Source: Rhypophila decipiens | Taxonomy: Eukaryota; Ascomycota; Sordariomycetes; Sordariales; Naviculisporaceae | Assembly (NCBI GenBank): GCA_033297075.1 | Contig: MU858050.1 | Location: 496,001 to 560,000, forward strand | Length of the DNA stretch: 64,000 bases | Reading direction: 5' to 3' | Shown here: piece by piece, positions 44,950-55,543 of the stretch | How the letters are laid out: every line of letters starts with the position of its first letter | Numbering within the stretch: position 1 is the stretch's first letter | Program-made: the position numbers and the translations under genes | Notes under the pieces: generated by a model | Database searches by the model: none | Told to the model about the DNA's origin: nothing | The model's input: only the letters and a program-made list of their open reading frames with translations

Positions 44950-46236
44950 CGATGCGGGCCGGCCCGGGTCAGCCCCACCTTTTTCCGCCGGACGGAGTGG
45001 GTCCGGTACGGAGCAGCCCCGGGAGTTGCGGACACCGTTAATGGAGTCGAGCTCTAGTTCATGCAGCTTCTCTACACCTTCATTGGGCATTTCCATCATT
45101 CGCAAGGTCATGCTAGCATTTCACGATTTCACGATAATCTGCATTTCACGTTCAGCTCGATCTATACTGAATTGATACTTTACTTTTCTTAACCACTTCT
45201 CGTCCTAGCCTATTCCTCGATTCGAAATCAGTATGTTATTATTCCAGGGGTGTGTCTCTTGATAAATTATCTATTCCATGTTTTCGTTCTCATTCACACC
45301 CATACGACCAGAACTTCTTTCAACCAAGTGCGGGGGCGGCACAACTATCCAGGGCTCATGTTTATGTCTGAGCTGTCATCTCAACCCCGTGTGTTTGCTG
45401 AGAACGGCGCTGCTGCAATATTATCGAGATATGCTGAAGTACATGTACCTGACCTGCCTGCGACCCAAGGTACTGCCTCGAACCTGAAACATGACTGCCC
45501 TCAACCCAAGGGACATCTCCCGACACGGATGATCACGGCGGCACGGATCGACACTTGCTACCCAGAAACGATTGAAACCCTACTTTTGACTTATCCTAAA
45601 GAGGCGGCTTACCAAGGGACCTTGACCTAGCTTGCCGGCAAACTAAACGCATCAACTCGTCTTTGGACCACTGTATAGGGTGGGTTCGCCTCTTACACCT
45701 GGTACTGGCAAGCTCGCGTGCTCGCATGCGGCTCATAAAAGGTCACCAGCCATTGTGACCCGTTCCCTGGACGTGTATTGTATCGATGGATACCAAACAT
45801 CAGCCCCTGCCGTCCCTTCCGGGATATGCAAGGCTGGTGTGACTCGAGTTTCCTACCAACCCGGATTCCAAATGAAGAGTTCTGCGACTCGGACGATACA
45901 AGTTCAGGCTCACATAGTGTCTACAGCCCGCCGGTACCGTATAGATCCTCGCACGTCAACATAGATCCTCCGAGTGCTTGGCAGCAGGGTTCTCCCATAG
46001 GATTGGTATACCCCTAGTTAACCAGACAAAACAGTTAATTAGATTCCCGTCGTACCGGGGCCAGACCGGGAGTGTCATGATCTTGTTTTGAAGATCATTC
46101 TGGGCACATCCCATCACATGTTTATGAAACCTGCAAAGGGTTACTCGAATACTATGCGTTTATGAAGTCTCGAGGCCTTGGATTTCAGGATGGAGGAGGC
46201 CAGGTAAAGCCAAGCCGACTTGTCCAGTTGTGTAGG

Positions 46237-46244
46237 TATATATG
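46237..46244 (+). promoter_or_regulatory. Candidate TATA box of secreted-protein gene
   Basis: TATATATG lies 189 bases before the ATG at 46433 and is followed by a CT-rich stretch (46365-46395) typical of fungal start-site regions. Placement fits a leader of about 50-130 nt. The call rests on motif and position only. Confidence 0.35.
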
Positions 46245-46432
46245 TATCGCCGGTGTCCTGAATAGACAAACTTTGGAATCCTTTAGGTCGTCCCTTTCTT
46301 AGTACCTCATCCGACCAAAGTCATTTCCCTCCTGGTGAAGGTGTCCATTCCATTCCCTTGTTAATTCATCTTTCTTTCTCTTCGTTCATTCTGATACAGG
46401 TTATCAACATTCATTTCTAGATCAAAGGAAAT

Positions 46433-48075
46433 ATGCACTCATTAATCAGATACTCTCTCGCCGCTACAGCCGTGCTGAGCATGGCTGGGGGTGTATCAGC
46501 TCGCCCTTCGGCACCCAGGGAAGGTCAACTTGGTCAACAAAACAGAATAGAAAGGCCGGCGGCGGTAGGAGGAGGAGGAGGAGGAGGAGCAGAAGCCAAG
46601 GTTGCCAACGCAAAGGCACTTTACTTCCTCACCAATGACGAGGACAATGCCATTGCGGCCATCGAGCTTGGAGACAATGGGTTGGTCACCGGGAAGGGTG
46701 CAACTTATCAAACAGGTGGCAAGGGCGCGAACGGCATCGACGGGGCTACGAATGAGAAAGCTGCCCCAGATGCCTTGTTCAGTCAGTCTGCTCTGACTGT
46801 GGCTGGAAAGGTGAGATCTTTTCTTTTCTTCACCATGAATAGTCCCATATGACATCAAATACTGACATGTACTGTTTTCAAAAGCACATCTTCGCAGTCA
46901 ACGCTGGCTCCAACACCCTGTCCATGTTCGCCATCGACCCCAACAACCCTCTCGCCCTACAGAAAGTAGGCGAGGACATCCAGCTGCCGGGAGAGTTCCC
47001 AAATACCGTGGCAGCATCTGAGAAGAACGGTCTCGTCTGTGTCGGCATGACAGGCCAAAAGGCGGGCGTCGCCTGCGCCGACTTCTCCGCCGAGGGAGGT
47101 CTGGGTCAGGCGGACGGGCTCCGCGAATTCCAGCTCAACCAGACCACCCCACCAGTGGGGCCTACAAACACAGTCTCACAGGTGTTCTGGTCCGCCGACG
47201 AGAGTCAACTTCTTGCTACGGTCAAGGGAGATCCGGAGAAGGGCAACAATGGGTTCTTCTCGGCGTATGCTGTTCTCGAGGCTGACGCCGCTTCCGCCGC
47301 TGAGGACGACCAGTCCAATTTTGTTGTTGAGAACAATGGACTCAATAACTTGAACCAGTCTGACGCTGCTCAGGGTAGTCAGAACTTGGAGCAGGTGAAG
47401 GCAGGGAAGGCACAAGACCAGGCCAACAAGTACCAAAACCTCAACGCATCCGCCGAAGCTGCCTTGGGAGGTAACCAGTACCAGGATCAGGCCAAGGCAG
47501 GAAAGGAACAAGACGCCAAAAACGGTCAGAACCAGAACGTGGACTCATTCAAGGGAGTGAACGCACAGGAGCAGGCCAACAAGTACCAAAACTTGAACGC
47601 CTCGGCTGAAGCTGCCTTGGGCGGAAACCAGTACGTCAAGGCAGGAAAGGCAGAGGCAGAGGCAGAGGCTCAGAAAGCCGCCCAGGACTTGTACAAGAAC
47701 AAGAACATCACCGATCCCGCCGCTGCTGCTGCTGCATATGCCAATGCTCAGCAACAACAGCAAGAACAGCAGCAGCAGCAGCAGCAGGAGGGCGGCAACC
47801 AAGCCGACCAAGCCAAGGCAGGAAAATTCCGCGTCTCTCAGGAGGAAATCCGCTCCACTCCGGGGGGAACCGCCGTCCTGTTCGGGTCAGTCGCCATTCC
47901 CGGGACTCAGGATGTCCTAGCCACCGATGCGTCATTTGGCGTCGCAATTCTCAGTCTGTTGGAAGGCGCACTTGCCGGTGAAGGCGGCGCTGGTCAAGTC
48001 AACCTGGACCAGAACCAGGAGCAGGAGCAGAGGCAAAAGGAGAAGGAGCAGGAGAAGGAGCAGAAAACGAAGGAT

Positions 48076-48106
<31 letters not shown>

Positions 48107-48861
48107 AAAATGAGAAGGAGCAAGACAAGCAACAGAAGGAGCAGGACAAGCAACAGCAACAGCAGGACAAGCAGCAGCAGAAACAGGACAAGCAGCAGCA
48201 GAAGCAGGACAAGCAGCAGCAGAAGCAGGACAAGCAGCAACAACAGGAGGAAGAACAGCAGAACGAGAAGCAGCAAGAAAATCAACAGCAGAAGCAGGAC
48301 AAGCAACAACAGCAGGAAGACCAACAGCAGGAGCAGGACAAGCAGCAACAACAGAAAGACCAGCAGCAGCAAAAGAAGGAGCAACAAGAACAACAACAAG
48401 AGCAAGAGCAAGAGCAGCAACAGCAGCAAGATGAGAAGCAGCAGCAAAAGCAATATGCAGCCGCAGCCCGCCTCGAACTCCCCAACCAAAAAGCAACCTG
48501 CTGGGCAACAATCTCACCCCTGACCAACACAGCCTTTGTAACCGACGTAGGGCGAAACATGCTCATCGAAGTCGGGTATAATGCCAATGCCAACGGCAAC
48601 GGCAACGGCGAGGGTGGGGAACAGGGGGAACTGTCCCTCCTAAACGAAATCGACCTCTCCTCAATCGGGGGTCCAGATCTCGGCCTGATTGATCTCCGCG
48701 CGGCAGGCGAGTTCGTGTATGCACTTAGCCCGGGGGCGGGGACCGGAGAAGAAGCTGCGATCAACGTCATTCATGCTGGGACCAAGCAGTTTGTCCAGAA
48801 CGCACGACTTACCGGGGTGGGTGCTGGTAAGAATTCTATGGGTATGGCTGTTTATGTTTGA
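46433..48861 (+). CDS. Secreted beta-propeller-like protein with Gln-rich inserts
   Basis: Two exons (46433-46810, 46885-48861) give 784 residues. Residues 1-24 are a signal peptide (MHSLIRYSLAATAVLSMAGG, then VSA/RPSAP). The conserved parts, ALYFLTNDEDNAIAAIELGD, HIFAVNAGSNTLSMFAID, FPNTVAASEKNGLVCVGMTG and ATCWATISPLTNTAFVTDVG, look like blades of the lactonase/3-carboxymuconate-cyclase-like propeller found in secreted fungal proteins. The propeller is interrupted twice. Insert 1 (about 277-438) has a duplicated 21-residue unit, QANKYQNLNASAEAALGGNQ plus Y. Insert 2 (about 499-650) is almost entirely Q, K, D and E, with KQQQKQD-type repeats. The inserts should be disordered or coiled and very hydrophilic. 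Enzymatic activity is doubtful. A wall-associated, adhesive or effector role is possible but inferred. CAG-rich codons make the locus prone to length change. Confidence 0.85.
47419..47481 (+). repeat. 63-bp coding repeat, copy 1
   Basis: Encodes the 21-residue unit QANKYQNLNASAEAALGGNQ plus Y, repeated at 47572-47634 with identical protein sequence and a few synonymous changes. Confidence 0.92.
47572..47634 (+). repeat. 63-bp coding repeat, copy 2
   Basis: Second copy of the 21-residue unit. The protein is identical to copy 1 while several third positions differ, which suggests the amino-acid sequence is under constraint. Confidence 0.92.
48010..48452 (+). repeat. CAG-rich low-complexity coding tract
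   Basis: About 440 bases of imperfect CAG, AAG, GAG and GAC codons inside the secreted propeller gene. Units such as AAGCAGCAGCAGAAGCAGGA repeat in tandem around 48165-48235. The antisense strand reads as poly-Leu and is an artefact of composition. Confidence 0.92.
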
Positions 48862-49113
48862 AGTTTGAACACCACACACACACACCAGGCTCCTTCCTAG
48901 GAGCTAGGTTGTCGATGCAAGAATAACAGTTGTTTGTTGCAATGGGGAGGTATGAATGCACTTGGGGGGTTACGTATTTCTTTTCTCTGTTTGCAATAAT
49001 TCTCTTCTTTGGCGTCATCTTCTTCGATGCCGGCCGGTTTGGTTAGGTATGGTTTCTTTCGCTTCTTAGGTCTAGACACACATTCACTCACTTGACTCCA
49101 TTCTTTTCGTACC

Positions 49114-49114
<1 letters not shown>

Positions 49115-49149
<35 letters not shown>
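49115..49149 (+). repeat. (TC)n microsatellite
   Basis: About 17 uninterrupted TC dinucleotides in the intergenic region. Confidence 0.98.
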
Positions 49150-49151
<2 letters not shown>

Positions 49152-49607
49152 TTTTGTCTTTTAAAATTGGCGTTGGGAAATTGGAATTAGTTAAATTTTA
49201 TTGAAACATTTTCTTTCTAAATACTTCAACTCGGTGGTCATGTAAATTATAGGACATATGATGATGTCTTGTACTGCCCATGTTGGACGTACACAAAGCC
49301 CATTTCACTCCCACACCGAAAAGACATGATTTGACCTGGAATAATCCTCAGGGGGGTTGATATTTTTTATTTTGCTATGAGGTTCTTGTCTAGGCTCTTG
49401 ATCCATAAACATCAAGGGCGCTGTACCTCATTTACTAATATGTATGCTCCCGTGGCATCTACAATCATGCGCTGTAAAGTCTCGATGTATGAAGAGGTAT
49501 CTTCCGCTTCATCGGCGACCATGTCCGTAGGTTTTTGTTCAGCTCACGAAATCTGTCGTCTGTGGTGATTCACCACCCGCAAGGCCATATAGATGTAGTA
49601 CTAGAGC

Positions 49608-49637
49608 AATGCAGCCCGCAGGAATGCAGCCCGCAGG
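49608..49637 (+). repeat. 15-bp tandem duplication
   Basis: AATGCAGCCCGCAGG occurs twice head to tail in the 3' region of MED17. Confidence 0.95.
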
Positions 49638-49735
49638 AATTCTACAAACACATTCGCCGGTGCCCCCCTCTGCACCTCCATCACCACGGGTTGTGGTTCC
49701 TCGTTCTGACCGTGCGATTGCTGGACTCGCTTGAC

Positions 49736-51667
49736 CTATGATTCGGGCCCATTCGACAATACACTACGAACGATTTCCTCCAAACTCCCAACTCCAAATG
49801 AACCAGCCGTCCACCGCCAATTCTTGACGACAGGCCTTCCGTCTTCCACATAGGACCCCGTAACCTGGAGCTCACAGGCACCCGTGAAGTCGTCGCGAGA
49901 AAAATCAAACGTGACGCCGTACTGGTCGGTGTTATCGTCAGCAATGCGCCTGCCGCTCGGGTCGAGTATCCATTTGGTGGTTTTGCGCCCGTCGATGACT
50001 TCGCCCGGTCCAAGTTCCTTGCCCACCCGCAAGTAGTACAGCGTAAGTGCCCTCGGGATGGCGCTCTCAAGATACCAAAACAGCTTTTCCGGCGAGTCGT
50101 ACATGCCATCGCTGAATCGGCCGGCCGAGTCCCGAGAATCAGGCGGAAACCACTCTGCCAGCGGATTTTGTGTGTCGGGTGTGACAGATGGCAGCGAGAC
50201 CAGGTAACGCGTGCCGTGTTTCTGAGAAGACTTTGCTATTATCCTCACCACCGACTCTGACGTGATTGTGAGGTCAAACTGGACCTCGGGAGGGTTAATC
50301 ATAAACTCCAAGAGCGCTTCGGAAGGTGGCACATGCGTAGGCATCCGGATCGGCGGCTCATTCATGGTAAATGACGAGGGTAGGGTGGCAGCCCGTATAA
50401 CACGGGTGATTTCAAGAAGGGAGCTCATGCAGAGGTTGATGGCCTCGTCATGCTTAGCTTTGGTAACAACGGGTAAAAGGAGAGGATATGGAGGTGCAGG
50501 CCCCCGATTTGCGCCGGGGATAGCTTGCTCGACCCTTCTGACCTCGTTCTGACGGTGAGCGTTACTAAGAAGTAGATGGAGTGTGAGGCTGATCGTTTCG
50601 GCCAGATCATCTTCACTTTGTGGCCCCGACGGACTGTCAACACCGCCTTCCTCCAGACTGACGAGCTTCAGTTCTATCGCTTTTGTGGAGTCAACCAGAA
50701 ATGCGACCGCCGAGTGCTGCAGCTGGATGCCGCGACCAAGCAAGGTTCGACCTTCGCGGTTTAACTCGTGCCACAACTCCAGCGCGAACAGTGTGTCTCG
50801 AGAATCTCTGACGTGGTCCTCGAATGGAGCATCTTCGGCCAGTGCATTTGGAAGAGAGGATTTGCCAACAACCACGCCGTTTTTCAAGACGGACACTTGA
50901 AGTCGCTTTGATAGCCCACCGAGTTTTCCATGTTCTAGACGGACACTTCCGTCCTCTGTCCTCCTCATAGGCACGATACTCGCAGATTTGAATTCGGGAG
51001 CAGCACTGGAGAAGCCGATCATTACTCCCATGGTCTGGGGTTCCTGTGGGAGACGGAAGGTGGACCAGCCTTTCTCGCTAACAGCCATTACCTCAGCCCA
51101 GTACTTGGTTTCAAGGGAAACCTCTTTCTGCAGTCTTGTCGCAACTGCACGGATACTGTCGGCCGCCTTGTTAACCACGAGCAACCGCTTGCCAATGGCT
51201 GTTAATTTGTGGTCTGCCACTCGGTCTTTGACCATGGTAGATGGGCTGTCCAGGACCGTTGCGCCCAGAGTACCGATGCCGACCATCTCGCGCAGCTCAT
51301 TGCTCATGGTCGTAACAGCTTGCGCCGGGTTCTCTTTGGATAACAGGAGGGACAGGAATTCGAGGGTAATAGCGGCCGTAGAGTGGGCGGCTCGAATATT
51401 GAATATCAACTCGTCTCGAGCTGCAACAATATCTTTGGATTTTGGTGACTCGTCCGACTCCTCGGCGTCGGCCATATCGACATCTTGTCCAAGATCCGCA
51501 TCTTCTCCTGCAGTATCATCTAACTCGTCCTTTGCTGGACGTTTCTTTTGCCTGAGCAGTCTGAAGCGATTAGGGTCGGTGGCATTAGTCAATCGAATGA
51601 ACTCGGCGATCGTCTTGGGAGCTCGGGTCGGGCCTGGAGGAGGCTGTAGCGCTAATGGACGATCCAT
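49736..51667 (-). CDS. Mediator subunit MED17 (Srb4)
   Basis: A single exon of 643 residues from the ATG at 51667 (MDRPLALQPPPGPTRAPKTI). The frame is open a little further upstream but without another ATG, and a TTTCCAG just 5' of it could be the end of a leader intron. The fungal MED17 pattern is present: KTIAEFIRLTNATDPNRFR, an acidic stretch (DLGQDVDMADAEESDES), ARDELIFNIRAAHSTAAITL for the helical head region, then WSTFRLPQEPQTMGVMIGFS and LFALELWHELNREGRTLLGR. MED17 is the scaffold of the Mediator head module and is needed for nearly all RNA polymerase II transcription. Length is close to that of other filamentous-fungal MED17 proteins. It is divergent from phosphofructokinase across 1.4 kb. 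Confidence 0.93.
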   Translation of the reverse strand: MDRPLALQPPPGPTRAPKTIAEFIRLTNATDPNRFRLLRQKKRPAKDELDDTAGEDADLGQDVDMADAEESDESPKSKDIVAARDELIFNIRAAHSTAAITLEFLSLLLSKENPAQAVTTMSNELREMVGIGTLGATVLDSPSTMVKDRVADHKLTAIGKRLLVVNKAADSIRAVATRLQKEVSLETKYWAEVMAVSEKGWSTFRLPQEPQTMGVMIGFSSAAPEFKSASIVPMRRTEDGSVRLEHGKLGGLSKRLQVSVLKNGVVVGKSSLPNALAEDAPFEDHVRDSRDTLFALELWHELNREGRTLLGRGIQLQHSAVAFLVDSTKAIELKLVSLEEGGVDSPSGPQSEDDLAETISLTLHLLLSNAHRQNEVRRVEQAIPGANRGPAPPYPLLLPVVTKAKHDEAINLCMSSLLEITRVIRAATLPSSFTMNEPPIRMPTHVPPSEALLEFMINPPEVQFDLTITSESVVRIIAKSSQKHGTRYLVSLPSVTPDTQNPLAEWFPPDSRDSAGRFSDGMYDSPEKLFWYLESAIPRALTLYYLRVGKELGPGEVIDGRKTTKWILDPSGRRIADDNTDQYGVTFDFSRDDFTGACELQVTGSYVEDGRPVVKNWRWTAGSFGVGSLEEIVRSVLSNGPES

Positions 51668-53057
51668 GGACGTGGATTCTGGAAACAACGGGTGTCAATT
51701 CTCTCGTTTGCACAGGTGAATGTTCCAGTCAACCGTCGGGTTGTTGATAATCGGGGGTGTTTGAAGACCTCAAAAAGTCACCCGAACGGTTGGTATCAAT
51801 TCTCAAGGTCTAAGAATGTTTTAGTGTCGCAAAAGTTAAGGTTGACGGGCTCGAACATGAAATCGCGTCAAGCAACTGTACGCACAGTGGAATTCGAGGC
51901 TAGGTTACGTAAGCTGAAAAACTGCGATTGATGCATAAACTTCAGACCGTAAATTCCATCCCGCGCCCCCATTTTCTTCTTACTTGAGATGGAACCACCT
52001 AAATAAGGCTGGCTTTAGCGTTGGACATTGAGTTCCACCTTCCGACAAGGGTCTCCTCCGATCTTCGCCAATATCCATGAAGCTTTCCCTAACTTTGAAA
52101 GAAAGAGCAAACTGTGCAATTGCGTTCTTGATAAATATCGCAAGTTACGGCTTTCAGCTTCAAACTCCTTGATCGGAGCGGAAGGTCCTGTTCGCTTTGC
52201 TTTGAGCAGGTCTGGAATTGCGCCCTCCTCTTGAATGGTTTGGACCAGAGAGCAGCTGCCTTCTCCTCTGGGTATGTCATCATCTGATGGAGGTCTCAAG
52301 GAAAACCCCTCACCCTGAGCTGTTGATCGAGGATCCACAGCCACAACAAAAAAAATACTCAAACCTCATCAATTCTGTTTCTCGGAGCCAACCAAGTCGG
52401 TGTGACATTGATGCGAGTTCCAAAACACTCAGTCGTGCGGGATATTTGGCCGACTTGGCAGGTCTTAGATTCATTTATTACAAGAACCGTCCAAGTCGTT
52501 CTTTCCTCACTCATGCCATTCTGTCAACTTGTAGTGAGGTATATCAGTGGATCCTTCCCTCTCTGAACAACCCCGCCAAACAAACATTTCGTAGCGAGCA
52601 GTTGCCCAGAACTCCTGCCACCCCGCGCTGTGATAAGATAAGAGCTCCTCCCCGCTGTTCAGGGAACGTCCCAGGCCGCTTGTTGGCGCTTTCCTGGTTC
52701 AGATTCAGTTACGTACCAAGCTAGTACAAAGCCTACGAGGTCCGTCCTGGGATTGCTTTGCTGCGTCATTACTGAACGACTACTTCAATTCCTTCACCAG
52801 TCGTCCCATTTCCTCTCTTTTTGCTCGAGCCTCTTTTGCATTGACGAATTATTATACCCACGAACACCACCAGGCTCATAGCCTGGAGCATGCCTATTTT
52901 GACATCAATTCGAGATATCTTTTTCCAGCCTTTTTCTGTCCTCTTCTACCCTTTTCATACGTTCTTCGCATTTATCCGCCGAACCACTCTCCTCGGGCTC
53001 TTCCTACCAGAACGCACCACACCAATCCCCAGAATCTCCGAAGCAGCAGTACACAAA
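51668..53057. other. Divergent promoter region, MED17 / PFK
   Basis: About 1.4 kb between two divergent genes. The right part (52800-53057) is CT-rich leader and contains a hairpin and an in-frame upstream ATG for phosphofructokinase. No further gene was recognised; small frames at 52015-52724 have no protein character. Confidence 0.55.
52870..52886 (+). promoter_or_regulatory. Hairpin before upstream PFK ATG
   Basis: CCAGGCT-CAT-AGCCTGG is a perfect 7-bp stem three bases before the in-frame ATG at 52890 in the phosphofructokinase leader. In mRNA it could affect which of the two start codons is used. The effect is inferred from position alone. Confidence 0.35.
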
Positions 53058-55543
53058 ATGCCGGGAACCAAGAAGCGGATCGCAATCATGACCTCGGGAG
53101 GCGACTCTCCAGGCATGAACGGTGTAGTCCGGGCCTGTGTCCGGATGGCAATTCACATGGGCTGCGAGGCTTACTGTGTATACGAAGGCTACGAGGGCCT
53201 TGTCCGCGGAGGAGATCTAATACGCAAAATGGAATGGCATGATGTCCGTGGCTGGCTGTCCGAGGGTGGTACTCTGATTGGCACTGCTCGGTGTATGGCC
53301 TTCTTCGAACGGGCAGGACGTCTCACTGCCGCCAAGAACATGATACTCCACGGAATTGATGCTCTGATAATCTGCGGAGGAGATGGTTCACTCACGGGTG
53401 CCGACAGATTCCGTGCAGAATGGCCTTCACTGCTGGAAGAGCTTGTCTCGACAGCTCAGCTTTCTGAGGAACAGATCCAGTCGTACAAGCACCTCAACAT
53501 TGTCGGACTCGTCGGCTCCATCGACAACGATCTGTCCGGAACAGATGCCACCATCGGTTGCTACTCCGCCCTTGCAAGAATTTGCTACGCCGTCGACTTG
53601 ATTGAGGCTACAGCTTCGTCCCACTCCCGAGCCTTTGTCATCGAAGTCATGGGCAGACATTGCGGCTGGCTGGCTCTCATGGCTGGTGTGGCGACTGGAG
53701 CAGATTTCATCTTCATCCCCGAGAAGCCTAGAGAGGACAACTGGAGAGAAGAGATGTGCGCCATTGTTAAGCAGGTTCGTTACCACATTCTTTCTCCTGT
53801 CATGAACAAAGGAGATAGCCTTGGCTAATCAACCTGTGCAGCACCGGAAACTAGGCAAGAGGAAGACCATCGTCATTATTGCTGAGGGTGCTCTTGACCG
53901 AGAAGGGAACAAGATCACACCAGACATGGTCAAAGATCTTCTTGCCGACAAAAGTGGACTTGGTCTCGATACTCGTATCACGACGCTCGGCCATGTCCAG
54001 CGAGGTGGTACTGCCGTGGCGTATGACAGGATGCTCGCGACCCTCCAAGGTGTCGAAGCTGTCAAGGCTGTTCTAGAAGCTACTCCAGAGACCAAAACAC
54101 CTTTTATCGCTATTACCGAGAACAAAATCGTCAGGAGGCCTCTTATGCAAGCCGTGCAGGACACAAAGCAGGTCTCGGCAGCGATTGAAGCGAAAGATTT
54201 CGACAAGGCCATGGGACTCCGTGATGCTGAATTCGCCGAGCAGTACAAGTCATTCATGATGACGACGGCTGTGAAGCTTGATGCGGAGATTATGCTACCG
54301 GAAAAGGAGGTATGTGCACCCTGACCCCCTCTGCACCGACTTTGATCTTCTAACAGTCGTTCAGCGGATGAAAATCGGTTTCATCAACGTCGGTGCCCCT
54401 GCGGGTGGTATGAACGCCGCTGTGCGTGCTGGTGTCGCTTACTGCTTGTCGCGTGGACACGAGCCAATTGCAATCCACAATGGCTTTGCCGGATTTTCTC
54501 GCCATCACGACGACAAGCCTCTCGGAGCCGTTCGACCCTTCGACTGGCTAGAGGTTGATGGGTGGGCGAGTAAGGGTGGCTCGGAGATCGGAACAAACCG
54601 AGAACTTCCCTCCGAGTCGGGAATGGAGACAATTGCAAACCTGATCGAGTTATACGGGTTTGATGCTCTATTTCTGGTCGGCGGTTTCGAGGCATTCCAC
54701 GCCGTTGCCCAACTACGGAAAGCCAGAGAGCAATACCCGTCACTTTGCATCCCCATGACGCTCCTGCCCGCCACCATCTCCAATAATGTCCCAGGTACTG
54801 AATACTCTCTTGGCTCCGATACTTGCTTGAATGAGCTGGTCGACTACTGCGACAAGATCAAGCAATCTGCGTCCGCGACTCGTAGACGTGTGTTTGTCAT
54901 TGAGACCCAAGGCGGTCGCTCTGGCTATGTGGCGACACTTGGAGGACTTGGTGTGGGGGCTTCCGCCGTTTATACTCCCGAGGAAGGACTTAGTCTCGAC
55001 ATGCTTGCGGCTGATGTCCGTCATCTCAAGGAGGTCTTTGCGCACGACAAAGGTCAGAGTCGCGCGGGTCGCTTGATTCTCATCAACGAGAAGGCTTCCA
55101 AGGTCTACAACGCAAAGCTCATCGCCGACATTCTCCGTGATGAGGCACATGGAAGATTTGAGAGTCGGGAGGGTATTCCAGGACATATGCAACAGGGTGG
55201 TGTTCCGTCACCGATGGATCGTTCTCGTGCAGTTCGTCTTGCCATCAAGTGCATTCAACATTTGGAGCATTTTGGCAAGAATGTTCATAATAAGGTCAAA
55301 ACAGACCCTATGAGCGCCACCGTTATCGGCATCAAAGGCGCGAGTGTTGTCTTTACACCAGTCAAGAAGCTCGAGGACGAAGAGACTGACTGGCCTAACC
55401 GGCGACCAAAGGCCGCGTTCTGGCTTGGTATGAAGGAGATCGTCGATATCCTTGGCGGCCGGCCTAGGTATCAACTCCCTGAGCCCGATCTCACGGGCGT
55501 CAAGGCAAAGGATGTCAAGAGGGGAATCGCTGGGGTAGAATGA
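53058..55543 (+). CDS. ATP-dependent 6-phosphofructokinase
   Basis: Three exons (53058-53774, 53842-54309, 54365-55543) give 787 residues, matching the duplicated eukaryotic enzyme (Aspergillus PfkA about 783). It phosphorylates fructose 6-phosphate in the committed step of glycolysis. The N-terminal half is catalytic: [10 protein letters not shown] (residues 12-21), ICGGDGS (105-111), VGSIDND with the catalytic Asp (152-158), ATIGCYS and MGRHCGW (198-204). The C-terminal half, from about residue 396 ([17 protein letters not shown]), keeps the fold but has GGFEA in place of GGDG, as expected of the regulatory half. The junction to exon 3 uses the second of two nearby AGs; the first gives a stop. 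The frame is open upstream to an ATG at 52890, which would add 56 residues. Conservation begins near [15 protein letters not shown], so 53058 is chosen. Confidence 0.97.

Larger units (their letters stand above)
44514..46432. other. Intergenic region
   Basis: No gene was recognised in 1.9 kb. A perfect 9-bp stem with a 4-base loop lies at 44928-44949 (GCCGATATA / TATATCGGC). TATATATG at 46237-46244, about 190 bases before the next start codon, and the CT-rich stretch at 46365-46395 look like the core promoter and transcription-start zone of the secreted-protein gene. Confidence 0.5.
48862..49735. other. Convergent intergenic region
   Basis: 3' regions of the secreted-protein and MED17 genes. 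It contains a TC dinucleotide tract (49115-49149) and a 15-bp tandem duplication (49608-49637). No gene was seen. Confidence 0.6.

Noticed and set aside
47932..48489. Minus-strand frame of almost pure leucine
   Set aside because: It is the antisense of the CAG-rich tract in the secreted propeller gene and reflects composition only.
47927..48523. Plus-strand Ser/Arg-rich frame within the Gln-rich tract
   Set aside because: Shifted-frame shadow of the same CAG-rich coding repeat; it looks like an RS protein but only because AGC/AGA/AGG arise by shift.
50988..51719. 243-residue plus-strand frame
   Set aside because: Antisense to MED17, whose family motifs lie on the minus strand.
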